38,394 bases of DNA, taken from a virus. How positions within the stretch are numbered: position 1 is the stretch's first letter; every line of letters starts with the position of its first letter. Made by a program: the position numbers and the translations under genes. Below, one piece after another: positions 13,289 through 19,906 of this stretch. The stretch is from the IMG/VR virus record IMGVR_UViG_3300028840_001730, positions 1 to 38,394 of that record; one strand, given 5' to 3'. Below the pieces are notes generated by a model. The model made no database searches. It was not told the origin of the DNA and saw only the letters and a program-made list of their open reading frames with translations.

Positions 13289-13514
13289 AGTCGCGAATAC
13301 CATATTCTTCGCAATAGGCCAAAAAAGCTTGATGCATTAAAAATCCTGTATCGGTTTCGCACCACGATTGGGAGTCTTTGATTTCTGTCGCTATTCCTGC
13401 GAGTAATTTTCCGGTCTTAGCAAAGCGCTCCATTAAAGGGTATTCTTCTCTGCCCATAGCCCATTCACTAGCGAACGAGCGAAAAACTGATTGCGCCCAT
13501 CCAGTACTTCTCAT
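13287..13514 (-). CDS. Hypothetical protein (75 aa), first gene of minus-strand operon
   Basis: Seen: ATG (complement 13514) with GGAGGATGAA upstream. MRSTGWAQSVFRSFASEWAM ... GLLAGIATEIKDSQSWCETD is not used as a claim of identity; the product is helical with a short acidic end (YCEEYGIRD). It is the first gene after the minus-strand promoter, so it should be the earliest product of this unit. No family recognised. Confidence 0.65.
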   Translation of the reverse strand: MRSTGWAQSVFRSFASEWAMGREEYPLMERFAKTGKLLAGIATEIKDSQSWCETDTGFLMHQAFLAYCEEYGIRD

Positions 13515-13530
13515 TTCATCCTCCTATCAA

Positions 13531-13544
13531 TTCGTTTTAACGAA
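13531..13544. promoter_or_regulatory. Candidate operator: perfect 6-2-6 palindrome
   Basis: TTCGTT-TT-AACGAA lies just downstream of the expected start point of the minus-strand promoter and before the first gene's ribosome site. The position suits a repressor site in the initially transcribed region; it could also form a short hairpin in the mRNA. Confidence 0.4.
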
Positions 13545-13555
13545 CATCTATATAG

Positions 13556-13584
13556 ATTGTCGCACAGATAATATCACTTGTCAA
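13556..13584 (-). promoter_or_regulatory. Sigma70-like promoter for the minus-strand operon
   Basis: On the minus strand: -35 TTGACA (complement of 13579-13584), 17-bp spacer, -10 GACAAT (complement of 13556-13561) preceded by TGC, an extended -10 pattern. Predicted start is near 13549, giving a leader of about 35 nt to the ATG at 13514. Confidence 0.6.
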
Positions 13585-13592
13585 GGGATTTA

Positions 13593-13617
13593 TTGAAAAA
13601 ACTTCACTTTTTTTCAA
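13593..13617. promoter_or_regulatory. A/T-rich inverted repeat between the divergent promoters
   Basis: TTGAAAAAA and TTTTTTCAA form a perfect 9-bp inverted repeat around CTTCACT. It lies between the two promoters and could be a regulator site, a curved DNA element or a bidirectional stop for upstream-drifting transcription. Confidence 0.4.
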
Positions 13618-13650
13618 GATGATACTTAACAGATGAGTAGGTGATATATC

Positions 13651-13678
13651 TTGACAATTATAAAGAAATGTGTATAAT
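13651..13678 (+). promoter_or_regulatory. Sigma70 consensus promoter for the structural operon
   Basis: TTGACA (13651-13656), 16-bp spacer, TATAAT (13673-13678): both hexamers match consensus exactly. Predicted start is near 13684-13686, only a few bases before ATG 13689, which implies a (nearly) leaderless transcript for the first gene. Confidence 0.75.
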
Positions 13679-13688
13679 AGTGATGTGA

Positions 13689-14090
13689 ATGCATATGAAT
13701 GTTAATAATACAGCTCTGTTAAACATAAAATTAACATCGCCCCAGGCACGGGTAGCAGCACTTGCACGGCGAGCAATTGCACGAGGGGAATTAGTAAGGC
13801 CAGAGAAATGTAGTATTTGTGGCGAAAAAGGGAATGTTCATGCTCATCATGATGATTATGATAAACCGTTAGATGTGAGATGGGTTTGTAGTTCTTGTCA
13901 TGTAAGAATACATAAAAATAAATCAATAGGAGATTTCCTAGAATGGAGCCATATTCCGCCAATAGAAGAAATAGATGGATTAGAAGTATTTGCAAGAGAT
14001 CTTGAGAGATATACAGCTATTGATTCAGATATAGATGATATTAGGGATTATATAAAAGATATAGAACTAGATGATAATAAGCAATATTGA
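13689..14090 (+). CDS. HNH-like zinc-binding protein (133 aa)
   Basis: Seen: basic N-terminus (ARVAALARRAIARGELVRP) then CSICGEKG (C41, C44), HAHHDDYDKPLDVRWVC (H51, H53, H54) and CSSCHVRIH (C67, C70, H71, H75), followed by an acidic tail. Family: this 'HAHHDDYxKPLDVRWxC' block is widespread in phage genomes and usually annotated as HNH-type or zinc-binding, often near terminase genes, where HNH nucleases assist packaging. ATG 13689 (or 13695) is only a few bases after the predicted transcription start and has no ribosome site. Confidence 0.75.
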   Translation: MHMNVNNTALLNIKLTSPQARVAALARRAIARGELVRPEKCSICGEKGNVHAHHDDYDKPLDVRWVCSSCHVRIHKNKSIGDFLEWSHIPPIEEIDGLEVFARDLERYTAIDSDIDDIRDYIKDIELDDNKQY

Positions 14091-14272
14091 TGTTGAATAA
14101 TGAGCCCCTAAATACTGTAGACGAAAAAGGTCGGTGGACTTCTAAGATAGCCCGCCTAATTTTGCTTATGTATTTGAGAGACTATAAGGAAGAGATCCGG
14201 CGCCTAACTCTAAGAGGATATTTAAAGAAAGTATTACACTACTGGAAATTGAGTAGGAGAATTCCTTCATAG
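14090..14272 (+). CDS. Hypothetical basic protein (60 aa)
   Basis: Seen: ATG 14090 overlaps the preceding TGA (TGATG); no ribosome site, so coupled. The product is basic and helical (RLILLMYLRDYKEEIRRLTL) and carries a GGCGCCTAAC motif at 14199-14208 read as Arg-Leu-Thr. No family recognised. Confidence 0.55.
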   Translation: MLNNEPLNTVDEKGRWTSKIARLILLMYLRDYKEEIRRLTLRGYLKKVLHYWKLSRRIPS

Positions 14273-14288
14273 GAATGAAGGGGATGAT

Positions 14289-14426
14289 ATGCCCGAAGAT
14301 ACGTCTGTAGAAAGATGTTATAAAGAGTTAATAAATAAAGGATATCCTAAAGCTATGGCAGCTAAAATATGTCAATCGCAAACAGGATTATCGCTTAAGA
14401 CAGGAAAGCCACCTAAGAAAGATTAA
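14289..14426 (+). CDS. Small conserved-type phage protein (45 aa)
   Basis: Seen: ATG after AGGGGATGAT; MPEDTSVERCYKELINKGYP then KAMAAKICQSQTGLSLKTGK. The 'KxGYPKxxAxxICxxxTG' pattern occurs in small phage proteins next to terminase or portal genes; function unknown. Ends with TAATG overlap into TerS. Confidence 0.65.
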   Translation: MPEDTSVERCYKELINKGYPKAMAAKICQSQTGLSLKTGKPPKKD

Positions 14427-15049
14427 TGGATCTCACGCCTAAAAGTCAAGGTACTCAAGTATCAACTAGCTCAAGAAAATGCAGTGACGGCAATCCTCGA
14501 GCCAATAATTCGACGCCTAAAAGGAAAAACACTAAGAAAGGCCAGAATCCGGCGCCTAACAAAAAATCCCTTAAACATACCCAACAACTATTCATAGACA
14601 AATACACTGACCCTAACAGCAAAGAAACATACTTAAACGCCACCCAATCATACAAAGCTGCTCACCCTAAAGCAACAACTAAGACAGCTAACGTGGAAGG
14701 ATGCAAGTACCTAACTAACCCAAAGATAATGACCGTGCTTGAACAAGAGCTAGCCGATGCTGGTATGGACAGTAAGGTACTCGCCAACACCCTGGCCGAC
14801 TTAGCGCGGGGGGACAGAAAGACGGTACATGAACAGTATGATGGTAAAGGTAAGCTAATCACCCGGTCTGTCACTTCCACACCGCCTGGCGTACAGGTTA
14901 AGGCGATAGACAAGATACTCAAGGCAACAGGTCATTATGATGCGGCGCACAGTGCTGTGAAGATAGCAGAGCGTAAGGAACTGTTGAAGCTAATAGAGAA
15001 AGGAAGGAAGCGGGGAACCCTGCCCCCGGCCCGGGGGGAGGGGGACTGA
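14426..15049 (+). CDS. terS: Terminase small subunit (207 aa)
   Basis: Role (family): binds the packaging site and regulates the large subunit during DNA packaging. Seen: basic, disordered N-terminus (1-48), then the Terminase_2-like block: TQQLFIDKYTDP, LNATQSYKAAHP, TKTANVEGCKYLTNPKIM and a helical oligomerisation region (VLEQELADAGMD). C-terminus is Lys/Arg-rich. The start is taken at ATG 14426 from the TAATG overlap; the disordered lead makes a later start possible. It is 3 kb away from the large subunit gene. Confidence 0.82.
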   Translation: MDLTPKSQGTQVSTSSRKCSDGNPRANNSTPKRKNTKKGQNPAPNKKSLKHTQQLFIDKYTDPNSKETYLNATQSYKAAHPKATTKTANVEGCKYLTNPKIMTVLEQELADAGMDSKVLANTLADLARGDRKTVHEQYDGKGKLITRSVTSTPPGVQVKAIDKILKATGHYDAAHSAVKIAERKELLKLIEKGRKRGTLPPARGEGD

Positions 15050-15114
15050 GGGCGGCCAGGTGTGTTTATATCACTCATCAGAATACACGGACCATTTTTA
15101 ATGAGGGGGTAGGT

Positions 15115-15291
15115 ATGAGAACAAAGCTTTATGATGTAGACGGTTCCGAGATAGTCCCGTCGGTATGGGAAGACGGAGAAGGAGTACAGATAGGGCCAAT
15201 GGGGGCCAGGGCCAAAGACTGCGACATTTCGCGCCTAAAGAGATTTTGGATCATATTAAAGTACCTTTTTGTATCTAAGCATAGGGGGTAG
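15115..15291 (+). CDS. Hypothetical protein (58 aa)
   Basis: Seen: ATG after GAGGGGGTAGGT. Product MRTKLYDVDGSEIVPSVWED continues with a G-rich turn and a basic end (RLKRFWIILKYLFVSKHRG) that could sit at a membrane. No family. The stop (AGGGGGTAG) doubles as ribosome site for the next gene. Confidence 0.6.
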   Translation: MRTKLYDVDGSEIVPSVWEDGEGVQIGPMGARAKDCDISRLKRFWIILKYLFVSKHRG

Positions 15292-15295
15292 GATT

Positions 15296-15505
15296 ATGTG
15301 GTATCAAGTAGGAAAATGCCAAAATTGTCATGAGTGGGTAAGGGAAAAAGATCCTTTCATGAACTTAGAATGTAACATAAAAGAATATCCAGACCCAAGC
15401 AATCGAGCCTATATGATATTATCCCGCTCCAATCCGGTTATTTACCACAAATGTGAAGAAGGGGTAATTGGCGTATGTCCGGTTTTGTGTTTAAAAGATG
15501 ACTGA
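15296..15505 (+). CDS. Small cysteine-rich zinc-binding protein (69 aa)
   Basis: Seen: ATG 15296 after AGGGGGTAGGATT; a longer frame to 15269 is rejected. MWYQVGKCQNCHEWVREKDP has one CxxCH, and later CEEGVIGVCPVLC supplies three more cysteines. Pattern suits a zinc site or exported disulfide protein; no family. Confidence 0.65.
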   Translation: MWYQVGKCQNCHEWVREKDPFMNLECNIKEYPDPSNRAYMILSRSNPVIYHKCEEGVIGVCPVLCLKDD

Positions 15506-15526
15506 TTTATAACAGGGGGTAGAATT

Positions 15527-15736
15527 ATGGTTATATGGGTTAACCAAGGATGTGCAATATTATCTGGGAAAATAACTGGTGCCTATTGGTTAAAAATCGA
15601 TGACAGATATACGGTTGAACTGCTAGTAGCGGGGAATAGAATACCAACCGGCATTTCGCTAAAAACCGAAAAAGAAGCTATAGCATATATTGAAGATGTA
15701 TTGAAATGGTATAAAAAAGTGCCTAATCATGATTGA
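15527..15736 (+). CDS. Hypothetical protein (69 aa)
   Basis: Seen: ATG after CAGGGGGTAGAATT, the third gene in a row with this ribosome site. Mixed alpha/beta product with a central beta part (WLKIDDRYTVELLVAGNRIP) and a terminal helix (EKEAIAYIEDVLKWYKK). No family. Confidence 0.62.
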   Translation: MVIWVNQGCAILSGKITGAYWLKIDDRYTVELLVAGNRIPTGISLKTEKEAIAYIEDVLKWYKKVPNHD

Positions 15737-15983
15737 TCTTCGGCCTAAAATTGACCAGATAATATTCGACTTACGGGACAGTAACTATGGCCTTGCCGAA
15801 TCGCGCCTATTTGAGTTCCTTGACGACCTAAATGAGCTTCAAAACGAATGTGAGAGCCTCAAGAATAAGTTGGAAAGTCTCAAGAAAAACAGTATTCGAC
15901 TTGCATGTTCAGACGATCCAGCAGCCCAATACAGGCGCCGATATAACATATTAGCCACGGACAATACCGTAAAAGATAAATAA
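15729..15983 (+). CDS. Hypothetical coiled-coil protein (84 aa)
   Basis: Seen: overlaps the previous gene by 8 bases. Residues about 25-50 show a heptad-like pattern (LDDLNELQNECESLKNKLES), indicating a short coiled coil. No enzyme motif. May oligomerise. Confidence 0.62.
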   Translation: MIDLRPKIDQIIFDLRDSNYGLAESRLFEFLDDLNELQNECESLKNKLESLKKNSIRLACSDDPAAQYRRRYNILATDNTVKDK

Positions 15984-15993
15984 GGAGGGGGAG

Positions 15994-16167
15994 ATGAAAA
16001 TTAAACACAAAGCATTTAAAGGGAATCCTGGATTGGTGATTACTCAACCAGGAACAATAGTAGAACATTGTTGTTTTGTCTGCTTTGATGGCATGAAAAA
16101 AGTATCAATCGAAACTCTAATTAGGACAAGTGGACGTTGGCTTGGGGGTATACCGCAACCAGGTTAA
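15994..16167 (+). CDS. Hypothetical protein (57 aa)
   Basis: Seen: strong ribosome site TAAGGAGGGGGAG before ATG 15994. MKIKHKAFKGNPGLVITQPG precedes EHCCFVCFDGMKKVSIETLI; three cysteines (CCxxC) may bind metal. Ends GRWLGGIPQPG. No family. Confidence 0.6.
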   Translation: MKIKHKAFKGNPGLVITQPGTIVEHCCFVCFDGMKKVSIETLIRTSGRWLGGIPQPG

Positions 16168-16183
16168 GTAGAAAGGGGAAAAT

Positions 16184-16381
16184 ATGTCAAAAATAACATT
16201 AAGAATAGGAATTGAATGTGCTCACTGTGGACAGTTTGCAGATACTTATGTATCTGATGAACCTGTTTTCTGGTGTCCCGAATGTGGTGAAGCTACAAAG
16301 ATTGTTTTGGGTGTAAATAAATGGAGAAGTGAAAGAGTTTGGTATCACCGTTTTCCCGAAGACGATAAAAAGGCTAAGTAA
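16184..16381 (+). CDS. Zinc-ribbon protein (65 aa)
   Basis: Seen: ATG after GAAAGGGGAAAAT. CxxC pairs at CAHCG (13-16) and CPECG (31-34) in a compact ribbon, followed by a basic-aromatic tail (KWRSERVWYHRF). Typical small nucleic-acid or protein-binding ribbon. Confidence 0.68.
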   Translation: MSKITLRIGIECAHCGQFADTYVSDEPVFWCPECGEATKIVLGVNKWRSERVWYHRFPEDDKKAK

Positions 16382-16429
16382 TAAAAGGAAAATAATTTAA
16401 AGCGCCGGAGGAGCGCAAAGGACGGTCCG

Positions 16430-17233
16430 ATGAAGGATTTTTGGGTGAAGAATAGGGGGTTGATTGGGTTTATTGCAGTAATATTTATTGTGGCAGTAGT
16501 AGGAGGATTAGCCGGGTATAGTATTGAGGAAATTATAGAACCAAGCCTAACAGATTATGAACAGGCGAAAAACTCGACTGTAATTCTCCTGGGCGGTCAC
16601 AGCCTGGCTAGCGGGGTGATTATCTCACCAGATGGTTATGTCCTGAGTTGCGCTCATGGTGGTATACCAGAAGCTGTGTATAGTCTGGAATACTACGATG
16701 ACATGGACATGCCTCTTATAGTCAAGAGAGATGTTATCACCATTTACCATGATAGAGGGCTGGACCTGTCCATCCATAAAATTGTTGATTGGGAAAACCC
16801 GGACCGTGTCTGGGCATATTCCCCGCTTTCGGCAGATATTGTTGAAATTGGCGAAGATGTATTTTCCATCGGATGTCCGCTAGGCGGGGCCTATTACATT
16901 TCTTGGGGGAAAATAATTTCTGAGAAGTTTTCCTGGGACATCGGCGAAGCCTATTGGCTGCATTCTTGTTCTGCAAACCAAGGCAACTCGGGTGGTCCTC
17001 TGTTCAATATGAAAGGTGAGATTATAGGAATCAACGTATATCTGTACGGTGCTCTACCCACGATGGCCGGATATGTACCCTTGATTGACGGATGTTTGGC
17101 AATTCAGGTAAGTGATTTCATTCCTGCCATAGAGGGAATTATTGCTACCCATCGTTTGTTGCAACTTCAATTAGACGAACATGCGATTGCGGATAAGCGC
17201 ATAAAAAACCTAAACAGGAGTAGGCCGGATTAA
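16430..17233 (+). CDS. Membrane-anchored trypsin-like serine protease, S1C/HtrA type (267 aa)
   Basis: Role (family): peptide-bond hydrolysis by a chymotrypsin-fold protease. Seen: a single N-terminal transmembrane segment (about residues 11-31, LIGFIAVIFIVAVVGGLAGY), then the protease domain with catalytic His76 (LSCAHGG), Asp112 (RGLDLSIHK) and Ser187 (QGNSGGPL), and the oxyanion/GCP loop (FSIGCPLGG). There is no PDZ domain. Inferred topology: catalytic domain outside the cytoplasmic membrane. It is not of a prohead-protease family. It lies among small genes between TerS and TerL; the ribosome site is AAAGGACGGTCCG. C-terminal 45 residues are helical and charged. Confidence 0.85.
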   Translation: MKDFWVKNRGLIGFIAVIFIVAVVGGLAGYSIEEIIEPSLTDYEQAKNSTVILLGGHSLASGVIISPDGYVLSCAHGGIPEAVYSLEYYDDMDMPLIVKRDVITIYHDRGLDLSIHKIVDWENPDRVWAYSPLSADIVEIGEDVFSIGCPLGGAYYISWGKIISEKFSWDIGEAYWLHSCSANQGNSGGPLFNMKGEIIGINVYLYGALPTMAGYVPLIDGCLAIQVSDFIPAIEGIIATHRLLQLQLDEHAIADKRIKNLNRSRPD

Positions 17234-17418
17234 TGAGCAAGTTTAGGAGTACTTTAGCGGAAATGCTGCTGGAAGAGTTAGAAAAGAAAGCAGACATTAC
17301 GCCGAAGCACAGGTATTATCAAACGACGTCCCAAAGGGATAGATTCCATACGGATTTAATATGGACTATTTTACGTTGGATGGACAAAACAGGGATAAAA
17401 CTGGATCTACAGGTCTGA
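17233..17418 (+). CDS. Hypothetical protein (61 aa)
   Basis: Seen: ATG overlaps the protease TAA (TAATG). Helical, charged product (MSKFRSTLAEMLLEELEKKA) with a basic-aromatic second half. No family recognised. Frame overlaps the next candidate gene by 58 bases. Confidence 0.5.
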   Translation: MSKFRSTLAEMLLEELEKKADITPKHRYYQTTSQRDRFHTDLIWTILRWMDKTGIKLDLQV

Positions 17419-17579
17419 CTATATTTGATATATTGTTAGGCCCGAGATTCGTGTATGATCCCACAGAGACAGGCGTTGATGATTGGATGTTATATATCCC
17501 AAAAGGATATATCATAAAAAACGGAGCAGCGGATAATGTACAAAGAGATCCCGGCCAGCGTTACAGCATTCTTCCGTGA
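17361..17579 (+). CDS. Hypothetical protein (72 aa), start uncertain
   Basis: Seen: ATG 17361 without a ribosome site, overlapping its upstream neighbour by 58 bases. The downstream part (TGLTIFDILLGPRFVYDPTE ... WMLYIPKGYIIKNGA) reads like a folded beta-rich protein. Real start may be later. Contains a GTTAGGC at 17435 read as Leu-Gly. Confidence 0.45.
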   Translation: MDYFTLDGQNRDKTGSTGLTIFDILLGPRFVYDPTETGVDDWMLYIPKGYIIKNGAADNVQRDPGQRYSILP

Positions 17580-17688
17580 TTACATCCCTTCAATCCGTTA
17601 TGGACGCCTAACAATAGACTTCATCATTATAAATGGGAAATTGGCTAGAGTAGACAAGACTATTACAGAGCAGACAAAGAATCAATAA
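17536..17688 (+). CDS. Hypothetical protein (50 aa)
   Basis: Seen: ATG 17536 with GGAG 10 bases upstream, overlapping the previous frame by 44 bases. MYKEIPASVTAFFRDYIPSI then GRLTIDFIIINGKLARVDKT. A short alpha/beta product; contains GCCTAAC at 17606 (Arg-Leu-Thr). Not recognised. Confidence 0.5.
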   Translation: MYKEIPASVTAFFRDYIPSIRYGRLTIDFIIINGKLARVDKTITEQTKNQ

Positions 17689-17690
17689 GG

Positions 17691-17880
17691 GTTAGGCCCT
17701 GCCAGGCGTGTAACGATACTGGCGCTTAGGGATTCGAATGGCAGTTCACCCTAAGCGATTTCGGCTCCGCACGGTCAATACTGATCCAGTAACCAGTGGA
17801 TTCCAAAGATAAGACTTTGGGTAATTTGACCCTAACTCCTTTACAATAAAGTACTAAGAAATTTAGTACTTCGCCGACTG
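17691..17880 (+). other. Structured non-coding region upstream of TerL
   Basis: Together with the terminator and leader up to 17974 this is the longest gene-free stretch (286 bases). It begins with GTTAGGC (17691) and holds a 9-bp perfect hairpin CGCTTAGGG/CCCTAAGCG (17723-17731 with 17749-17757, 17-nt loop), a weaker ATCCA/TGGAT stem near 17785-17802, and another 9-bp perfect hairpin AAGTACTAA/TTAGTACTT (17849-17857 with 17863-17871, 5-nt loop). Candidate roles: small structured RNA, mRNA processing site or packaging (pac/cos) region next to terL. Confidence 0.5.
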
Positions 17881-17886
17881 AATGTC

Positions 17887-17925
17887 AGAGGCATTTATCC
17901 TACGGGATAGGTGCCTCTTTTTTTA
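17887..17925 (+). terminator. Rho-independent terminator
   Basis: Stem AGAGGCA (17887-17893) pairs with TGCCTCT (17912-17918), with an inner TATCC/GGATA stem, followed directly by a run of T to 17924. This is the only classic intrinsic terminator found in the window. It would end the transcript of the accessory genes before TerL, or act as a partial stop. Confidence 0.85.
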
Positions 17926-17974
17926 TGTCAATCATTGGATGATATCCAATCTTTAACCAAAGAAATCGGAGCAA

Positions 17975-18121
17975 ATGGACGAAGGAATGATTTCCGAGAA
18001 AAACCTACGCACTTTATTGGATATGCATGCGGAATCTGTATGTCGTGTTGAGAAAGTTGCCAAGGAAGAATTAACAAAACTTATGTCATTTGTAAAAAGA
18101 ATGTTAGATGACAAAAAGTGA
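17975..18121 (+). CDS. Hypothetical small protein (48 aa)
   Basis: Seen: ATG 17975 with GGAG 6 bases upstream; product MDEGMISEKNLRTLLDMHAE followed by a helix KEELTKLMSFVKRMLDDKK. It overlaps TerL by 14 bases, so it is the leader gene of the packaging/head transcript. Function unknown. Confidence 0.58.
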   Translation: MDEGMISEKNLRTLLDMHAESVCRVEKVAKEELTKLMSFVKRMLDDKK

Positions 18122-19652
18122 ACAGCATAAATACAACCAGCTTTTAGAAGCAGTAGAGGGAGACGATATTGAAGCCTCACGTCTCTACATAAAATGGAAA
18201 TGCCTAAACGATCTCTACTATTTAGCCACAGAAGTTCTTGATTGGGACAAGACCAAAGAAGGCAAAAGAAGGATAGACCCCAAGTTCCATAGATGGTTGG
18301 TTGCGCAACTGGACAGGGCAGGAGATAAGCTCATCCTTATCCCCCGTGACCACATGAAATCATCTTTCATAAAACTGAAGATCGTCCAAGAGGTACTTAA
18401 TAATCCGAACATAAGAGTTTTGCTGGTATCGGCCACGAAGCGCCTAGTAGTACAAGAACTAAATGATATCAAGAGAATATTTGCGACAAAAGCCTTGCGT
18501 ACCCTTTTCCCGGAAGTTATTCCTGATCCTGGAAAAGATTATAACGGCTGGGAGAAATGTACTGAACAAGAACTTACGCTCAGACGTGATCCTGAAAGGG
18601 GGTACGTTCCGCAAGGTCCGCAGATACTCGCGGTTGGTGTCGGGGCAAAGATCACAGGATTCCACTTCGAGAAAGCCTACGGTGACGACATAATAGATGA
18701 AAAAAACGTCACCACCGCAGATCAGCTAGCCAAGACAATAGACTGGTGGGGCTATCTACAGCCCATGCTGGATACTCAGTCAGAGATCACTCTAATTGGG
18801 ACTCCCTATCATTATGCTGATTTGTATGCGGTGATTCAACGTGAAAAACTGATTGATTGTATTATTAGGCGCCCAGCTATCCAGAACGGTAAGCCTATTT
18901 ACAGGTATTTCACCAAGAAAGCGCTGGACCGGCGCAAACGGATGATGCGTGATGACTACAAGTTTTCATGCCAATACATGCTTAATCCGACACCCTTGGA
19001 GGAGAAAATATTTCCTCCTCCCCACCCGACGATAGGTGGTTTACCAGCTGACGAGTACAAATATTACATAGCCTGTGATCCAGCGGCTACAACCAAAGAA
19101 TGGAGTGATCATTCAGGTATTGTGGTAGGCGCCCTTTGCCCGGAAAAACGCCTATATATAGTTGAGGCTACAAAAGTCAAGTTATCAGGTGATCGACTGG
19201 CTGATCTATTAATCCAGAAGGTTATCCAATACAACCCCATACGAGTGGGGATAGAGTTAGGCCAGCAGGAACATCTGAAATACATCATCGGCTTGAAGGT
19301 TAATGAGTATAACAGGATTAATCGGACTGCCTTACAGTTTCCGATCTTGCCGGTAAAAACGCCTAGAAACAAAACAAAGGCACAAAAGATAGCAGACACA
19401 TTCGGCGCATTCTGTCGGGCAGGACGATGCAAGATAGTTAACACATGCGTTAGTTTGCTTCAACAAATGGATGTGTACACCGGCAGAGAGGCAGATGAAG
19501 ACGACCTGTTAGATGCAGCTAGCATGTTGTTTGATTGTATCGAGCAATTTGCCATACACAGGGGAATAGAGATTCCAAAAGAAGATCCCAACACAATATT
19601 AGGGATGTTCGCACCCGAGATGCCTAAATACATGGATAAGTTTGTGAGTTAA
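18108..19652 (+). CDS. terL: Terminase large subunit (514 aa)
   Basis: Role (family): ATP-driven DNA packaging motor plus headful/cohesive-end nuclease. Seen: ATPase domain with a variant Walker A IPRDHMKSS (78-86; a PRxHxKSS-type loop), RVLLVSATKR (103-112), Walker B AYGDDIIDE (190-198) and coupling motif LIGTPYH (229-235). The RNase H-like nuclease domain has D324 (YIACDPAATT), E383 (VGIELG) and D469 (DDLLDAASML). Length is normal. The Met in the Walker A loop where Gly is usual is uncommon but seen in related terminases. Overlaps the leader gene by 14 bases. Confidence 0.93.
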   Translation: MTKSEQHKYNQLLEAVEGDDIEASRLYIKWKCLNDLYYLATEVLDWDKTKEGKRRIDPKFHRWLVAQLDRAGDKLILIPRDHMKSSFIKLKIVQEVLNNPNIRVLLVSATKRLVVQELNDIKRIFATKALRTLFPEVIPDPGKDYNGWEKCTEQELTLRRDPERGYVPQGPQILAVGVGAKITGFHFEKAYGDDIIDEKNVTTADQLAKTIDWWGYLQPMLDTQSEITLIGTPYHYADLYAVIQREKLIDCIIRRPAIQNGKPIYRYFTKKALDRRKRMMRDDYKFSCQYMLNPTPLEEKIFPPPHPTIGGLPADEYKYYIACDPAATTKEWSDHSGIVVGALCPEKRLYIVEATKVKLSGDRLADLLIQKVIQYNPIRVGIELGQQEHLKYIIGLKVNEYNRINRTALQFPILPVKTPRNKTKAQKIADTFGAFCRAGRCKIVNTCVSLLQQMDVYTGREADEDDLLDAASMLFDCIEQFAIHRGIEIPKEDPNTILGMFAPEMPKYMDKFVS

Positions 19653-19654
19653 TT

Positions 19655-19906
19655 ATGTTTAATGATCCAGTAGAAAGACAAGCACTATACGAACCCAAGC
19701 GCCTAAAGATGCTTTGGGCTTTAATCAATTCTCAGCGCCAAACACCCCAGCCTAATTTGATGCAAACCAAACGTATGGGACAAAGGGGTAATTTAGATGC
19801 ATTAGCCAAGGGAATGCCCAACAATTTACCAGGACGTCCTTTGAGACAACCGAAGATCGGAGGAACAAGTGGCAATCAGGGAATATCGCTGCGAAACATG
19901 CGGTAA
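19655..19906 (+). CDS. Hypothetical protein between TerL and portal (83 aa)
   Basis: Seen: ATG 2 bases after the TerL stop. Basic, Pro/Gly/Gln-rich and probably disordered (NSQRQTPQPNLMQTKRMGQR). Overlaps the FmdB-like gene by 38 bases. Possibly a minor head protein; no family recognised. Confidence 0.6.
   Translation: MFNDPVERQALYEPKRLKMLWALINSQRQTPQPNLMQTKRMGQRGNLDALAKGMPNNLPGRPLRQPKIGGTSGNQGISLRNMR

Noticed and set aside
16430-17233. Prohead maturation protease
   Set aside because: Trypsin-like fold with a membrane anchor, placed before terL rather than between portal and capsid; the scaffold and capsid show no delta-domain arrangement.
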